Source of the DNA: Actinomycetes bacterium
Lineage (GTDB): Bacteria > Actinomycetota > Acidimicrobiia > Acidimicrobiales > Microtrichaceae
Length of the DNA: 64,000 bases
NCBI GenBank assembly: GCA_029782335.1
Contig: JAKOVA010000259.1
Location: forward strand, 1-64,000
Reading direction: 5' to 3'
Positions 34,510-43,683 of the stretch are shown piece after piece. Position 1 is the stretch's first letter; the number at the start of each line of letters is the position of its first letter. A model generated the notes under the pieces. The model had not been told where the DNA came from. It saw nothing but the letters and a program-made list of their open reading frames with translations, and did not search any database. The translations under genes were made by a program, and so were the position numbers.

Positions 34510-35234
34510 GCGCGATCGTGGCGCAGGCCCGCATGGAGCTGCGGCTCGCCTTCCGGCAGGGCGAGCAGCTCATCGTGGCGATCGGAATCCCGCTCGGGAT
34601 CCTCGTCTTCTTCGCGAACGTCGACGTCTTGCCGAAGGGCAAGATCGCCCGACCGGTCGACTTCCTCACTCCCGCGGTGCTCGCCCTCGCCGTGATGTCC
34701 TCCGCGATGGTCTCGCTCGGGATCGGGACCGGCTTCGAGCGCTACTACGGGGTCCTGAAACGGCTCGGCGCGACCCCGCTCGGGCGCCCCCGACTCGTCG
34801 CGGCGAAGGCGCTCACGGTGGTGGTGATCGAGATCCTCCAGTTCGCCGCCCTCATCGTGGCCGGCGTGTTGCTGGGGTGGTCTCCCGGTGCCGGTTGGAT
34901 CGCAGCCCTCGGTGCGGCGCTGCTCGGTACGGCAGCGTTCGCTGGCCTCGGCCTCCTCCTCGCGGGCACCCTTTCGGGGCCGCTGAACCTGGCGGTCTGC
35001 AACGGCCTGTATCTGGTGTTGCTGATCACGGGCGGGATGATGGTTCCCTTCGAGAAGCTTCCCCACGCCCTACGGGCCGTGGCCGAGCTGCTCCCTGCGG
35101 CGGCCCTCTCCGACGCGATGATCGGGTCGCTCACGCCTGGCCAGAGCGTGCACGCCGGCTCGTGGGCGGTCCTTGCGGTGTGGGCCGTCGCGATGCCTGC
35201 GCTCGCTGCGTGGCGTTTCCGCTGGGAGCCCTGA
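34506..35234 (+). CDS. ABC-2 type exporter, permease protein
   Basis: This 242-residue membrane protein has six hydrophobic segments and the ABC-2 pattern: the coupling region GFERYYGVLKRLGATPLGRPRL after helix 2, and a later GGMMVPFEKLPHALR loop before the final helices. It overlaps the ATPase gene by ATGA and is the second half of the exporter. Similar ATPase/permease pairs lie near heme A and oxidase assembly genes in other actinobacteria (from memory, not checked here), but the cargo is not known. Confidence 0.9.
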   Translation: MSAIVAQARMELRLAFRQGEQLIVAIGIPLGILVFFANVDVLPKGKIARPVDFLTPAVLALAVMSSAMVSLGIGTGFERYYGVLKRLGATPLGRPRLVAAKALTVVVIEILQFAALIVAGVLLGWSPGAGWIAALGAALLGTAAFAGLGLLLAGTLSGPLNLAVCNGLYLVLLITGGMMVPFEKLPHALRAVAELLPAAALSDAMIGSLTPGQSVHAGSWAVLAVWAVAMPALAAWRFRWEP

Positions 35235-35261
35235 CCGCCCGGCGAGCGGCTCGATCGCCGC

Positions 35262-36158
35262 TCAGCGGCCTGCGGCCCCGGCGGGATCGGACGGGCCGGG
35301 CACCTCGGAGGAAGACCCGGCTGACGGAGGCGCCGAGACGACGAGCTTGCCGCGGAACTTCGAGCCGCGGTTGCGATCCGCGGCACCGAGCCAGTGCAGC
35401 ATCATTGCGATGATGATCGCCCAGAGGTAAGCGCCCTCGATCACCTTCATGACCACACCCGCGTACTGCTGGTCATCGAGCACCGAGATCCCCCAGAGGC
35501 GAGGGCCGTGGTCGTACGCCTTGTAGAGCACCGAGTCGGACGCTGTGAGGAAGGCGGCTGGAATCGTCGGAACGACCGACATCAGAAAGACATAGGCCAT
35601 CTTGCCGGGAGGCGACATGTGCAGCTCGCGGAACGGACCGCACACCGGCACCCACAACAACAACGCCGTCCCGAAGATGAGGACGTGCATCAGGTAGTGG
35701 AACGGGCCGTTCTCCACGGAGAGATTGACGATCCCGCTCCAGTGGCTCGCTGCGGCCATGATGTTGTAGCCGATCGCCGCCGGCAGCGGCCGAGCGAGAC
35801 GGTGGAACCACCGGTTCACCCTGCCGTTCCCGAGGATGAAACGGCCGAGCCACTCCGGTGTCGCGAGCAGCATCACCGGCGGGACAACCACCGTCAGCAG
35901 CATGTGCTGCAGCATGTGCATTCCGTAGAGCCGCTCTTCGGCGAGGTCGTGGAGCGGCCAATCGGAGGCGATCCACAGCGACGCCACCCCGGCGACGAAC
36001 CACCAGCGCTGCGCCTTCGTGATCGGGGCACCCCCGGCCGCGACGGCATGCGGCTGAATCACCCGCGCCGCGTAGAACCCGAACGCGATCACCGTCGCGA
36101 CGAGCAGCCAGACCTCAGGGTGTGCGTCCCATCCCGGGAACGCCGAGGTGGCGGTCAC
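35262..36158 (-). CDS. ctaG: Cytochrome c oxidase assembly protein, caa3-type CtaG
   Basis: This 298-residue protein has about seven transmembrane helices and conserved His/Met positions of the Caa3_CtaG family (MHMLQHMLL, WPLHDLAEERLYG, PFHYLMHV, FRELHMSP). The family is needed for copper insertion or assembly of caa3 oxidases. A Pro/Ser-rich cytoplasmic tail ends the protein. GTG 36158 is 12 nt after ctaF. It closes the minus-strand oxidase operon and converges on the ABC exporter genes. Confidence 0.9.
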   Translation of the reverse strand: MTATSAFPGWDAHPEVWLLVATVIAFGFYAARVIQPHAVAAGGAPITKAQRWWFVAGVASLWIASDWPLHDLAEERLYGMHMLQHMLLTVVVPPVMLLATPEWLGRFILGNGRVNRWFHRLARPLPAAIGYNIMAAASHWSGIVNLSVENGPFHYLMHVLIFGTALLLWVPVCGPFRELHMSPPGKMAYVFLMSVVPTIPAAFLTASDSVLYKAYDHGPRLWGISVLDDQQYAGVVMKVIEGAYLWAIIIAMMLHWLGAADRNRGSKFRGKLVVSAPPSAGSSSEVPGPSDPAGAAGR

Positions 36159-36170
36159 GGGACCACGCGA

Positions 36171-36593
36171 TCAGTGACCGCCGGCAGCGGGAATCGACGG
36201 AGGTGGCTCCGTCGGCGTGGGCGGCAGCGGCTTGGCGTGAGGCGGGTCGACGAACTCGGCGTTGCCCGAGTCGGTCCAGTAGGTCATCGACGTCAACACC
36301 GCCATGTAGAGGGCGACCGCCGAGATCAGCCCCAACATGAAGACCCGCCGCAGCGCTGCCGAGTCGAACTTCAGGTGCATGAAGTACGCGGCGACGGCTC
36401 CGAACTTGATCACCATCATGATGATCAACACGACCGCCGCGAAACGGTGCGCCGACTTCGGCCACCAGTAGGTCGACACCTCGAGGCCGGTCAGGACGGC
36501 CAGGAACAACCCGACCTTCCAGTACTCGGCATCGGAAGGGTGGCCGTGATCTTCCTCGAGATGGGTCTCGGAGTCAGCGGTGATGGAGGTCAT
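36171..36593 (-). CDS. ctaF: Cytochrome c oxidase subunit IV
   Basis: This 140-residue protein has three transmembrane helices and the COX4_pro pattern: EYWKVGLFLAVLTGLEVSTY in helix 1 and AAYFMHLKFDS between helices 2 and 3. The ends are soluble, a His/Glu-rich N-terminus and a Pro-rich C-terminus. It is a small structural subunit of the caa3-type oxidase. It lies 13 nt after ctaE and 12 nt before ctaG. Confidence 0.9.
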   Translation of the reverse strand: MTSITADSETHLEEDHGHPSDAEYWKVGLFLAVLTGLEVSTYWWPKSAHRFAAVVLIIMMVIKFGAVAAYFMHLKFDSAALRRVFMLGLISAVALYMAVLTSMTYWTDSGNAEFVDPPHAKPLPPTPTEPPPSIPAAGGH

Positions 36594-36606
36594 GGAAGTG
36601 CTCGCT

Positions 36607-37314
36607 CTACGGAATCAGGTAGACGATGGTGAAGATCAGGATCCAGATCACGTCGACGAAGTGCCAGTACAGGCCGACGATCTCAACCGCCTCGGGCGAC
36701 GCCTTGCGAGCCCGGAAGGTCATTGCGAGACACGTGAGCAACATGATGATGCCCAGCGTCACGTGCACCCCGTGGAAGCCCGTGAGGGTGTAGAAGGCCG
36801 AGGTCGACACGTTCGAGGTGTAGCCGAGGCCTTCCTTGACGAAGGAGGTGAACTCGTAGACCTGACCGCCGACGAACACCGCACCGAGCGCTGCGGTGGC
36901 ACCGAGCCACAGTCGCAGACGCGACTCCTGGTTACGAGCCGCAGCAAGGACGGCGAACACCATCGTGAGGGAGCTCGCGAGGAGCACGAAAGAGCTCACC
37001 GAGGTGAACGGGATGTCGAACAGCTCGGAGATCCGAACCGGGCTGCCCGCACGGGCACCCTTGGCGGCGTCCTTGAAGAGCAGCGCGCCCGGACGGTTCT
37101 TGTAGAGCAGGTAGGTGGAGATCAACCCGCCGAAGAGCAGGCACTCCGAACCCAGGAACAGCCACATCGCGAGCTTCTCGTTGGAGATGCCCGTGTTGGT
37201 GTGGTGCCCGGCGTGAATCCCGAACTCATCTTCCGGTCCGGGGGTGTGGGCCTCGGCGGCGCCGCCGACCTGTGCGGTGTCGTCAAGGTCCCCCACTGCG
37301 ATGACCTCAGCCAA
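36607..37314 (-). CDS. ctaE: Cytochrome c oxidase subunit III
   Basis: This 235-residue protein has five transmembrane helices and the subunit III signature TGFHGVHVTLG in the middle and LYWHFVDVIWI at the end. Subunit III binds lipid and stabilises proton uptake by subunit I. I chose TTG 37314, with AGGAGG 6 nt upstream, over the ORF-track ATG, which lies deep inside ctaD. It overlaps ctaD by 8 nt, giving translational coupling. Confidence 0.94.
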   Translation of the reverse strand: MAEVIAVGDLDDTAQVGGAAEAHTPGPEDEFGIHAGHHTNTGISNEKLAMWLFLGSECLLFGGLISTYLLYKNRPGALLFKDAAKGARAGSPVRISELFDIPFTSVSSFVLLASSLTMVFAVLAAARNQESRLRLWLGATAALGAVFVGGQVYEFTSFVKEGLGYTSNVSTSAFYTLTGFHGVHVTLGIIMLLTCLAMTFRARKASPEAVEIVGLYWHFVDVIWILIFTIVYLIP

Positions 37315-39328
37315 CGGGGGCCTCCTCTCGTTCGGCAGCCGGCAGTTCGGCGGCCGCGGCGTCGGCGGAGCCGTCCGGCTCATCACCGTGGCCGCTGTCG
37401 TCGTGCGGATGTTCCGACGCTGGTGCGGTCGAAGGCTCGATCACCCAGCCCCACACACCACCGGCGAGCAGGATCGAACCGAGGATCGCCCAGCCCAGGT
37501 TGAAGATCAGGCCGTAGGCGATGAACGGCAGGCCGGCGGACACGACGATCGGCCAGTACGACGGCGACGGCAGATGCACGTTCTTGGCGTCGCCCTTCTG
37601 GGCGATGTCGGCGGCATCCGCGATCTTCACCGGACGACCCTGCTCGTCGTGGCCGTACTTGCGGTGCCAGAAATCGTCGAGCTCCTCGATCTGGGGCACG
37701 TAGTCGAAGTTGTGCTCCGGGGTCGGGGAGGGAATCGACCACTCGAGCGTCCGGGCATCCCACGGATCTGGGCCGGGATTCACCGGGTTCGCCTTGTGGC
37801 GACGGTACGACACCCAGCAGTTCACGAGGAACACGATGACGCTGATGGCGATGATGTAGGCGCCGATCGTGGCAACGAAGTTCCACAGGTCGAAGCCCTG
37901 GCCCTCGCTGTAGGTGAAGATCCGGCGGCTCATGCCCTGGAGGCCGAGCATGTGCATCGGGCCGAAGGTCAGGTTGAAGCCGATGAAGGTCAGCCAGAAG
38001 TGCCACTTGCCGAGCTTCTCGTCGAGCATGAACCCGAAAATCTTCGGCCACCAGAAGTAGAAGCCACCGAGCAGCACGAAGAACGAACCACCGAAGAGCA
38101 CGTAGTGGAAGTGCGCCACGATGTAGTAGGTGTCGGTCTGCTGGGTGTCCGCCGGAGCGAAGGCGTGGGTCACCCCAGAGAGACCACCGATCGTGAACAG
38201 CGGGATGAGCGCCAAGGCGAACATCATCGCCGCCGTCATTTTCAGACGGCCTCCGTAGATCGTTGCCATCCAGTTGAGGATCTTCACCCCGGTCGGCACG
38301 GCGATGAACATCGTCGAGAGCGAGAAGGCCGTCACCGACACCGGGCCCATGCCCGAGGCGAACATGTGGTGCGCCCACACACCGAAGCCCATGAAGCCGA
38401 TCGCGACACCAGAGGCGACCATGAACGGGTACCCGAAGATCGGCTTGCGGCTGAACACCGGAAGGATCTCCGACACCATCCCGAAGGCCGGTAACACCAT
38501 GATGTAGACCTCCGGATGCCCGAAGAGCCAGAACAGGTGTTGCCACAGCAATGGATCGCCACCGAGCGCCGCGTTGAAGAAGTTGGCGCCGAAGAGCCGG
38601 TCGAACATCAGAAGGAACAACGCGACGGTGATCGGCGGAAGGGCGAAGAGCAACAGGAACTGGTTGATGAAGGTCATCCAGGTGAAGACCGGCATCCGCA
38701 TGTAGGTCATGCCCGGAGCCCGCAGGTTCATCACGGTGATGATCAGGTTGACGGCACCCACCGTCGAGGCGATACCGGTGATCAGCAGACCGAGTGTGTA
38801 GAAGTCGATGCCGTGGCCGGGAGAGAACGTGACACTGCTGTTCGGCGCGTAGTTGAACCATCCGCCGTCGGCACCACCGCCGAGGAACCACGAACTGTTC
38901 AGGAACAGACCGCCGAAGAGGTAGCACCAGAAGCTGAACGCATTGAGGCGCGGGAAGGCGACGTCACGCGCTCCGATCTGGAGCGGGATCAGATAGTTCG
39001 CGAAGGCGGCGAACAGCGGCATGACGACGAGGAAGATCATCGTGACGCCGTGCATCGTGAAGACCTGGTTGTACAGCGCTGCGGACAACAGTTTCTGACC
39101 CGGCCGGGCGAGCTGCGTACGAATCAACAGCGCTTCGGAGCCCCCGATCGCGAAGAAGGACATCGACGCGACGCCGTACATGATGCCGATCCGCTTGTGA
39201 TCGACGGAGAAGAGCCAGCTCTTCCAGCCCTTCGTCGCGACCGGTCGGGCAAAGATTCCGAGCGGTTTGGTCGGCTTCGGAGCGGTCGGGAGCGCGAGTT
39301 GCGTCGTGTCGGCTTCGATAACTGCCAT
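37307..39328 (-). CDS. ctaD: Cytochrome c oxidase subunit I (heme a/a3-CuB)
   Basis: This 673-residue subunit I keeps all metal ligands: TMHG (heme a, helix II), GHPEVY (CuB His and cross-linked Tyr), WAHHMF (CuB) and AHFHYV (heme a3 and heme a). It reduces O2 to water and pumps protons. Beyond the 12-helix core (~1-535) there is an extension with two more hydrophobic segments (~605-655), similar to subunit IV-like extensions, and an Asp/Glu/Ala-rich tail. It sits between ctaC (17 nt gap) and ctaE (8-nt overlap). Confidence 0.97.
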   Translation of the reverse strand: MAVIEADTTQLALPTAPKPTKPLGIFARPVATKGWKSWLFSVDHKRIGIMYGVASMSFFAIGGSEALLIRTQLARPGQKLLSAALYNQVFTMHGVTMIFLVVMPLFAAFANYLIPLQIGARDVAFPRLNAFSFWCYLFGGLFLNSSWFLGGGADGGWFNYAPNSSVTFSPGHGIDFYTLGLLITGIASTVGAVNLIITVMNLRAPGMTYMRMPVFTWMTFINQFLLLFALPPITVALFLLMFDRLFGANFFNAALGGDPLLWQHLFWLFGHPEVYIMVLPAFGMVSEILPVFSRKPIFGYPFMVASGVAIGFMGFGVWAHHMFASGMGPVSVTAFSLSTMFIAVPTGVKILNWMATIYGGRLKMTAAMMFALALIPLFTIGGLSGVTHAFAPADTQQTDTYYIVAHFHYVLFGGSFFVLLGGFYFWWPKIFGFMLDEKLGKWHFWLTFIGFNLTFGPMHMLGLQGMSRRIFTYSEGQGFDLWNFVATIGAYIIAISVIVFLVNCWVSYRRHKANPVNPGPDPWDARTLEWSIPSPTPEHNFDYVPQIEELDDFWHRKYGHDEQGRPVKIADAADIAQKGDAKNVHLPSPSYWPIVVSAGLPFIAYGLIFNLGWAILGSILLAGGVWGWVIEPSTAPASEHPHDDSGHGDEPDGSADAAAAELPAAEREEAPVG

Positions 39329-39345
39329 GGATCCTCCAGCCCCCG

Positions 39346-40557
39346 CTACTTGAGGGTGGTCAGGTAAGCGACGAGCTTACCGATCTCGTCTTCGGACAGA
39401 TTCAGGTTGGGCATGCCGCGAGCGCGGTCTGCCGCCATCGGCTTCTTGTTCGGCGGGTCGCGAAGCCAGTCGCCCAGCTCGCCCTGGTTCGCGACCCCGT
39501 CGGGCATCGCAGAGGTCTTGGGCGCCGCCTCGTCGTAGCTGTCGTAGAGCGGGAACATGCCACCCGCAAAGTGGTCGCGGCTCATCAGGTGGGTGAGGTT
39601 CGGCGCGTTCCCGGAGATCAGGGGATGCTCCGCGCCGCCGTAATCCGGATTGGGCTCGTGCGAATCGGTCTGCTCGCCGGCCGGCGTGTAGCCGTTGATC
39701 TGGTGGCAGCTCGCGCACTTCTGATCGAAGACGGTCTTGCCTTCAGCGGCGAGGGTTCCGTCCTTCGGCTCGACCGGCCCGCTCAGCTGGTTCTCGACCC
39801 AGGCGTCGTAGTCGGACGCGGACAGTGCCTTGACCTGCATCCGCATGTAGCCGTGGGACAGACCGCAGTACTCGGTGCACTGACCTTCGAAGACGCCTGG
39901 CTCATCCGCGTGCAGGGCGATGCGGTGAACTCGGCCCGGAACGGCGTCCTTCTTGCCGTTGAGGGCCGGGATCCAGAAGGAGTGAATGACGTCGTTCGAC
40001 GCGATCTTCACGGCGACCATCGTCTTGGTCGGGATGACGAGCTGGTTCGCCGTGATGATGTCGGGCTTGCCGTCGTTGTTGGTGTCGTAGCGGAACTCCC
40101 ACCACCACTGCTGGCCGATCACCTCGACCGACATCTTCGCCTGTTCGGCGTCGCTCTCGAGATCCCACAGCGTCGAAACGTTGAACGCAGCGAGAATCGC
40201 GAGGGTCAGCGCGGGAATGGCCGTCCACGTCCACTCGAGCACGGAGCGGCCATGCACCTGCACCGGCTCGTCCTCGCCGTCGACGTCGTCGTGGCGGCGA
40301 CGGAACCGGTAGACGAGGAACAGCGTGCCGCCCTCGACGAACACGAACACGAGGCCCGCGATCCCGAACACCAACCGGGAGAGGTCGTCGATCTTGCGTG
40401 CCTCTTCGCCACGCGGCTTCAACGTGGTCAGCGGGTGATTCACCGCGTCGGTGATGTTGTGGAGGATCAGCAGCATGCCGCCGATCATCAACAGCGTGAG
40501 AACGGTCGCGATGACGTAGTCACGGGTATGGGAGCGACGAGGGGTATTCGCAGCCAT
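39346..40557 (-). CDS. ctaC: Cytochrome c oxidase subunit II with fused cytochrome c domain
   Basis: This 403-residue protein has two transmembrane helices (~15-35 and ~60-85). A CuA cupredoxin domain follows, with GQQWWWEFRYD and GQCTEYCGLSHGYM carrying both Cys, His and Met, and then a C-terminal cytochrome c domain with CASCH. The fused heme domain defines a caa3-type oxidase able to take electrons from cytochrome c or bc. The N-terminus does not have a typical lipobox. It lies 4 nt after the accessory membrane gene and 17 nt before ctaD. Confidence 0.96.
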   Translation of the reverse strand: MAANTPRRSHTRDYVIATVLTLLMIGGMLLILHNITDAVNHPLTTLKPRGEEARKIDDLSRLVFGIAGLVFVFVEGGTLFLVYRFRRRHDDVDGEDEPVQVHGRSVLEWTWTAIPALTLAILAAFNVSTLWDLESDAEQAKMSVEVIGQQWWWEFRYDTNNDGKPDIITANQLVIPTKTMVAVKIASNDVIHSFWIPALNGKKDAVPGRVHRIALHADEPGVFEGQCTEYCGLSHGYMRMQVKALSASDYDAWVENQLSGPVEPKDGTLAAEGKTVFDQKCASCHQINGYTPAGEQTDSHEPNPDYGGAEHPLISGNAPNLTHLMSRDHFAGGMFPLYDSYDEAAPKTSAMPDGVANQGELGDWLRDPPNKKPMAADRARGMPNLNLSEDEIGKLVAYLTTLK

Positions 40558-40560
40558 CGA

Positions 40561-41415
40561 TCAGCCTTCCTGGCCCACGGCCGGGGTGAGGACAGCCGGC
40601 ACCGCGCCTTCCTGAGCGCCGTGATGCTCGAAGTCGCGAGGGCCGGTGACGGCGCCGGCGACTCCGACGGCCAGTACCACCACGGCACCCAACACGAGCA
40701 CCCCGACGACCAACGAGCGCCGGATCTGAGGACGGGAGTTGAGAATGATCGCAACACCGAAGAACAGCGCTGCGAGGGCAAGCGCAACCCAGACGGCCCC
40801 GAGCTTGGAGACCGCGAGGAACACACGCGAGAAGCAGTAGACGATCGCGCCGATCAGGAACAGACCGCCGAAGGGGACCTCGACGGGCAGCATCAGGCGG
40901 TTCCGCATCACGCGGTTTGCCGCAGCGTCAGCGCTGCGCTGCTCGGCCCAGTTGGCGATCGTCCACTCGACGCCGACGATGGCCAGACTCGAGCAGCCGA
41001 TGAGGAAGAGGATCGGCGAGGCGGCGAGGCCGATCACGATGGCAGTCGCGGCGAGCCCTGCGATGAACGGCCAGGCGTTGAGCATCACCGACGGGGTGAC
41101 GACGACGGTCGCCTCGCTGCCGTCGAGCTGCGCAAGCGCTTCGGCGTCGCTGTCGCGGAAGGCCGAGGCGGCCACTCCGAGACCGAAGGTCCCGCCGGCG
41201 AACCCCATGAGGATCGCGTAGCCGACATGGTCACCGACGCCACCCTTGTATCCGAAGGTGATCGGCCCCAACAGGGCGTTGACGGCGCCATCGCTCGAAA
41301 GCAGGTGCACCACGCCGCCGTGTTCCACGCCGTTGGTGACGATGCCGTAGACCACCGCCGCGATGAACGCGGCGCCGGCCAGGCCGAAGAAATACTTGGA
41401 TCCGGTGGTGATCAC
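40561..41415 (-). CDS. Polytopic membrane protein of unknown function in the oxidase cluster
   Basis: This 284-residue protein has about seven hydrophobic segments and no family I recognise. It carries no obvious heme, copper or Cys-pair ligands, and its last residues are soluble (HHGAQEGAVPAV). It lies 4 nt upstream of ctaC and 42 nt after the CoxIII-like gene, so it belongs to the same transcription unit. A role in oxidase assembly, or as part of a subcomplex with the CoxI-like/CoxIII-like pair, is inference from position only. Confidence 0.65.
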   Translation of the reverse strand: MITTGSKYFFGLAGAAFIAAVVYGIVTNGVEHGGVVHLLSSDGAVNALLGPITFGYKGGVGDHVGYAILMGFAGGTFGLGVAASAFRDSDAEALAQLDGSEATVVVTPSVMLNAWPFIAGLAATAIVIGLAASPILFLIGCSSLAIVGVEWTIANWAEQRSADAAANRVMRNRLMLPVEVPFGGLFLIGAIVYCFSRVFLAVSKLGAVWVALALAALFFGVAIILNSRPQIRRSLVVGVLVLGAVVVLAVGVAGAVTGPRDFEHHGAQEGAVPAVLTPAVGQEG

Positions 41416-41457
41416 GATGCTGTTCCGTTGGACAGGTGGACGGGCGACATTGATGGC

Positions 41458-42042
41458 CTACTTCAGCACGTAGACGCCGAGCCAAACCGCGAAGTAGAGC
41501 CCGGCCATGACGTGCCAGTAGAGCGCGGCGGCCGAGAAGCCGTCGGGACGGAAGCTGGAGGTTTCGCCCCCGAGCGCACGCAGCGTGGTGACGCCGAGGA
41601 AGAGGATCGCAGCGCCCAGCATCGCCAGGTGCGCGCCGGTCACCGCGTAGAAGAGCGGGCCTTCCGGCTGGGTCATCGCGAGCCCGACCTCGGTGTAGAG
41701 GAACCAGGTTTGGTTGAGCACCGCGAGACCCAACACGATCGTGATCAACGACGCCAGGTAGGTGTAGCCACGCTGGTTGCGGGCGATCGAATGCACCGCC
41801 CACTGCACCGTGAACATGCTCATCAGCAACGTGAAGAGCTGCATCGTGGGCTGTGTCAACGGGATGTTGTTGTCTTTCAGCCAGTCGGGGCCGACACCGT
41901 GCCGCTGCTGGAGGTATGCGCCCAGCAGGGTGAGGATGAGCACCGCGGAGCCTGCTGCGGCGAACCCCGCGCCGAACAGGAGCTGGCGGCGTCGTGGCGG
42001 GATCGCCGGGGCGAGCTCCGCGGGAATCGTTGCCACCGACAT
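41458..42042 (-). CDS. Second cytochrome oxidase subunit III-like protein
   Basis: This 194-residue protein with five helices has the CoxIII-fold order: ...TGAHLAMLGAAILFLG... in the position of the family's TGFHGxHV, and AALYWHVMAGLYFAVWLGVYVLK where canonical subunit III has LYWHFVDVIW. It is shorter and more divergent than CtaE. ATG 42042 shares one base with the stop of the ligandless CoxI gene (TGATG), so the two are made as a pair, a likely stoichiometric complex. No function is known. Confidence 0.75.
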   Translation of the reverse strand: MSVATIPAELAPAIPPRRRQLLFGAGFAAAGSAVLILTLLGAYLQQRHGVGPDWLKDNNIPLTQPTMQLFTLLMSMFTVQWAVHSIARNQRGYTYLASLITIVLGLAVLNQTWFLYTEVGLAMTQPEGPLFYAVTGAHLAMLGAAILFLGVTTLRALGGETSSFRPDGFSAAALYWHVMAGLYFAVWLGVYVLK

Positions 42043-43583
42043 CAGGATGCGTCCTTTCCGTCGAGCACGGGGTAGGCGCTCTCGATCGGGCCGGCGAGAG
42101 GTCCGTCGGACCACTCGAGCGTCCCGCCGCCACCCCACGGATCAGCCGAGTCGGACTCGCCGCCGCGTCGTGGACCGACGGCGGCACCGAGCGTTCCGAG
42201 CGCGACGAGCACGATGATCGCTGCGCCGACAGCGGCGATCGCCGCGAAGGCGTTCGAGTCGGTGTTGGAGAGACCGACGACCAACCACGGGATTCCCCAG
42301 AGGGCGATCCCGAGGGCGACCACGCCAGCGAGACCCTTGCCGGCCGCTTCGGGCAGGGACGCACCGAAGATCTGGCGACCCCAGTAGAAGATTCCGCCGA
42401 GCGCCGCGATGACCGCAGCGCCCAGTACCACACGGAACTGCGCGAGCGACACGGCGGCGAGATTGAAATCGCCGAGGGTTCCCTTCCCGATCGAGTTCAC
42501 GACCCGGAAGGCCCCGATGCCGGCGCCGATCAGTGCGATCGGCAGGGCGAGCGCCACGAACGCCAGCGGCGACATGAACTTCGGCTTGCCACGACCGAGC
42601 GTGTCGGCGACCGCGGCGCCGACGCCGAGGAGCGGCAGACCGGCCAGGAGGACGAAGCCGGCCCACAGAAGCGTCGACTGCGCAACGGTGCCCTGCGCCC
42701 ATGCGCCATAGGAGGCGAGGCCCGCCACGCCGATGAGCGAGAGCACGAGCCCACGGAAGCGCTGGCGATCACCGACGGCCGTCGCCACCACATCGGCGAG
42801 GATCCCGAGCACCGGGATGAACAGCATGAAGACCGCGGGTGGCTGGAAGAGCCAGTCCACCCCGCCGCTGAACGTGGAGGTGGCCAGTGCCGAGCCGTCG
42901 GCACGAGAGATGTGGCCGACCACGACATGCGCGAGCGACGCCGGAATCGTGAGCACGAGGATCGACGCCGTGACCAGCATGGAGAAGGCGAAGAAGGGCA
43001 CACGGTCGAGGCCCAGACCCGCGGGCCGCAGGCTGAGCACCGTTACGGCCACGCACACCGCAGCGAGACACAGGGCGACCATCAGCGCACCGACGGCGAC
43101 GTTGCCGAGCCGCGCGGCCTTGAGGTGACCGCCGCCGTAGGAACCGTCGGCCGCAACGGTCACGATGAACACCAGTGCCGAACCGAGCCACGTCCACAAC
43201 GACGCCGCAGCGGCCCGGGGGAAGGCGACCGCCGGCGAGCCGACCTGGGTGGGGACGACGGCGATGGCGATTCCCAACAGCAACGGCAGGACGCCCAACA
43301 GCAGGAGGCCGACCTGTTCGTTCATCAGGAGTCGCTGGGCGACCTCGCTACTGAAGATCGAGCCGTCGGACGCGGTGTTGGCATCGACCAGCGCCGACAC
43401 GACCGCGCCCGCCGCCAGGAACACAAGCGAGCAGAGAATGAAGACCCGCCCGATGAGGCGGTGATCGCCGGAACCGACGAGACGCTCGAACGCCGTCGGC
43501 TCGGTGGCCCGATTGATTCCCGGGCCCGGTTGTTCGACGGCTGGAGCCGTCTCAACCGCTGGAGATGTATCGGTCATCGTCAT
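42042..43583 (-). CDS. CoxI-like heme-copper oxidase paralogue lacking metal ligands
   Basis: This intact 513-residue protein with 12 or so helices aligns with CtaD along its length but has lost every metal ligand. CtaD TMHG is LMNE here, GHPEVY is QPPAVF, WAHHMF is WAQGTV, and AHFHYV is AQFRVV. The fold-defining segments remain: VGSPAVAFPRAAAASLW against CtaD ARDVAFPRLNAFSFW, and the end DPWGGGGTLEWS against DPWDARTLEWS. It cannot bind heme a, heme a3 or CuB in the usual way, so it is a structural or regulatory pseudo-enzyme. The gene is intact and overlaps the CoxIII-like gene (TGATG). Confidence 0.82.
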   Translation of the reverse strand: MTMTDTSPAVETAPAVEQPGPGINRATEPTAFERLVGSGDHRLIGRVFILCSLVFLAAGAVVSALVDANTASDGSIFSSEVAQRLLMNEQVGLLLLGVLPLLLGIAIAVVPTQVGSPAVAFPRAAAASLWTWLGSALVFIVTVAADGSYGGGHLKAARLGNVAVGALMVALCLAAVCVAVTVLSLRPAGLGLDRVPFFAFSMLVTASILVLTIPASLAHVVVGHISRADGSALATSTFSGGVDWLFQPPAVFMLFIPVLGILADVVATAVGDRQRFRGLVLSLIGVAGLASYGAWAQGTVAQSTLLWAGFVLLAGLPLLGVGAAVADTLGRGKPKFMSPLAFVALALPIALIGAGIGAFRVVNSIGKGTLGDFNLAAVSLAQFRVVLGAAVIAALGGIFYWGRQIFGASLPEAAGKGLAGVVALGIALWGIPWLVVGLSNTDSNAFAAIAAVGAAIIVLVALGTLGAAVGPRRGGESDSADPWGGGGTLEWSDGPLAGPIESAYPVLDGKDAS

Positions 43584-43683
43584 GTCGTGAGAGTGACCTC
43601 GTGGTGGCTGGACGCGCCCGGTCGGGCGCCGAGTGCGGACACTACCGGTCGGCTGGGCCGGACAGGAAAACCGTCGCTCACCA

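Noticed and set aside
42042-43583. CoxI pseudogene
   Set aside because: The ORF is full length with no stops or frameshift and is coupled by TGATG to the next gene, so a retained non-catalytic protein is more likely than decay.
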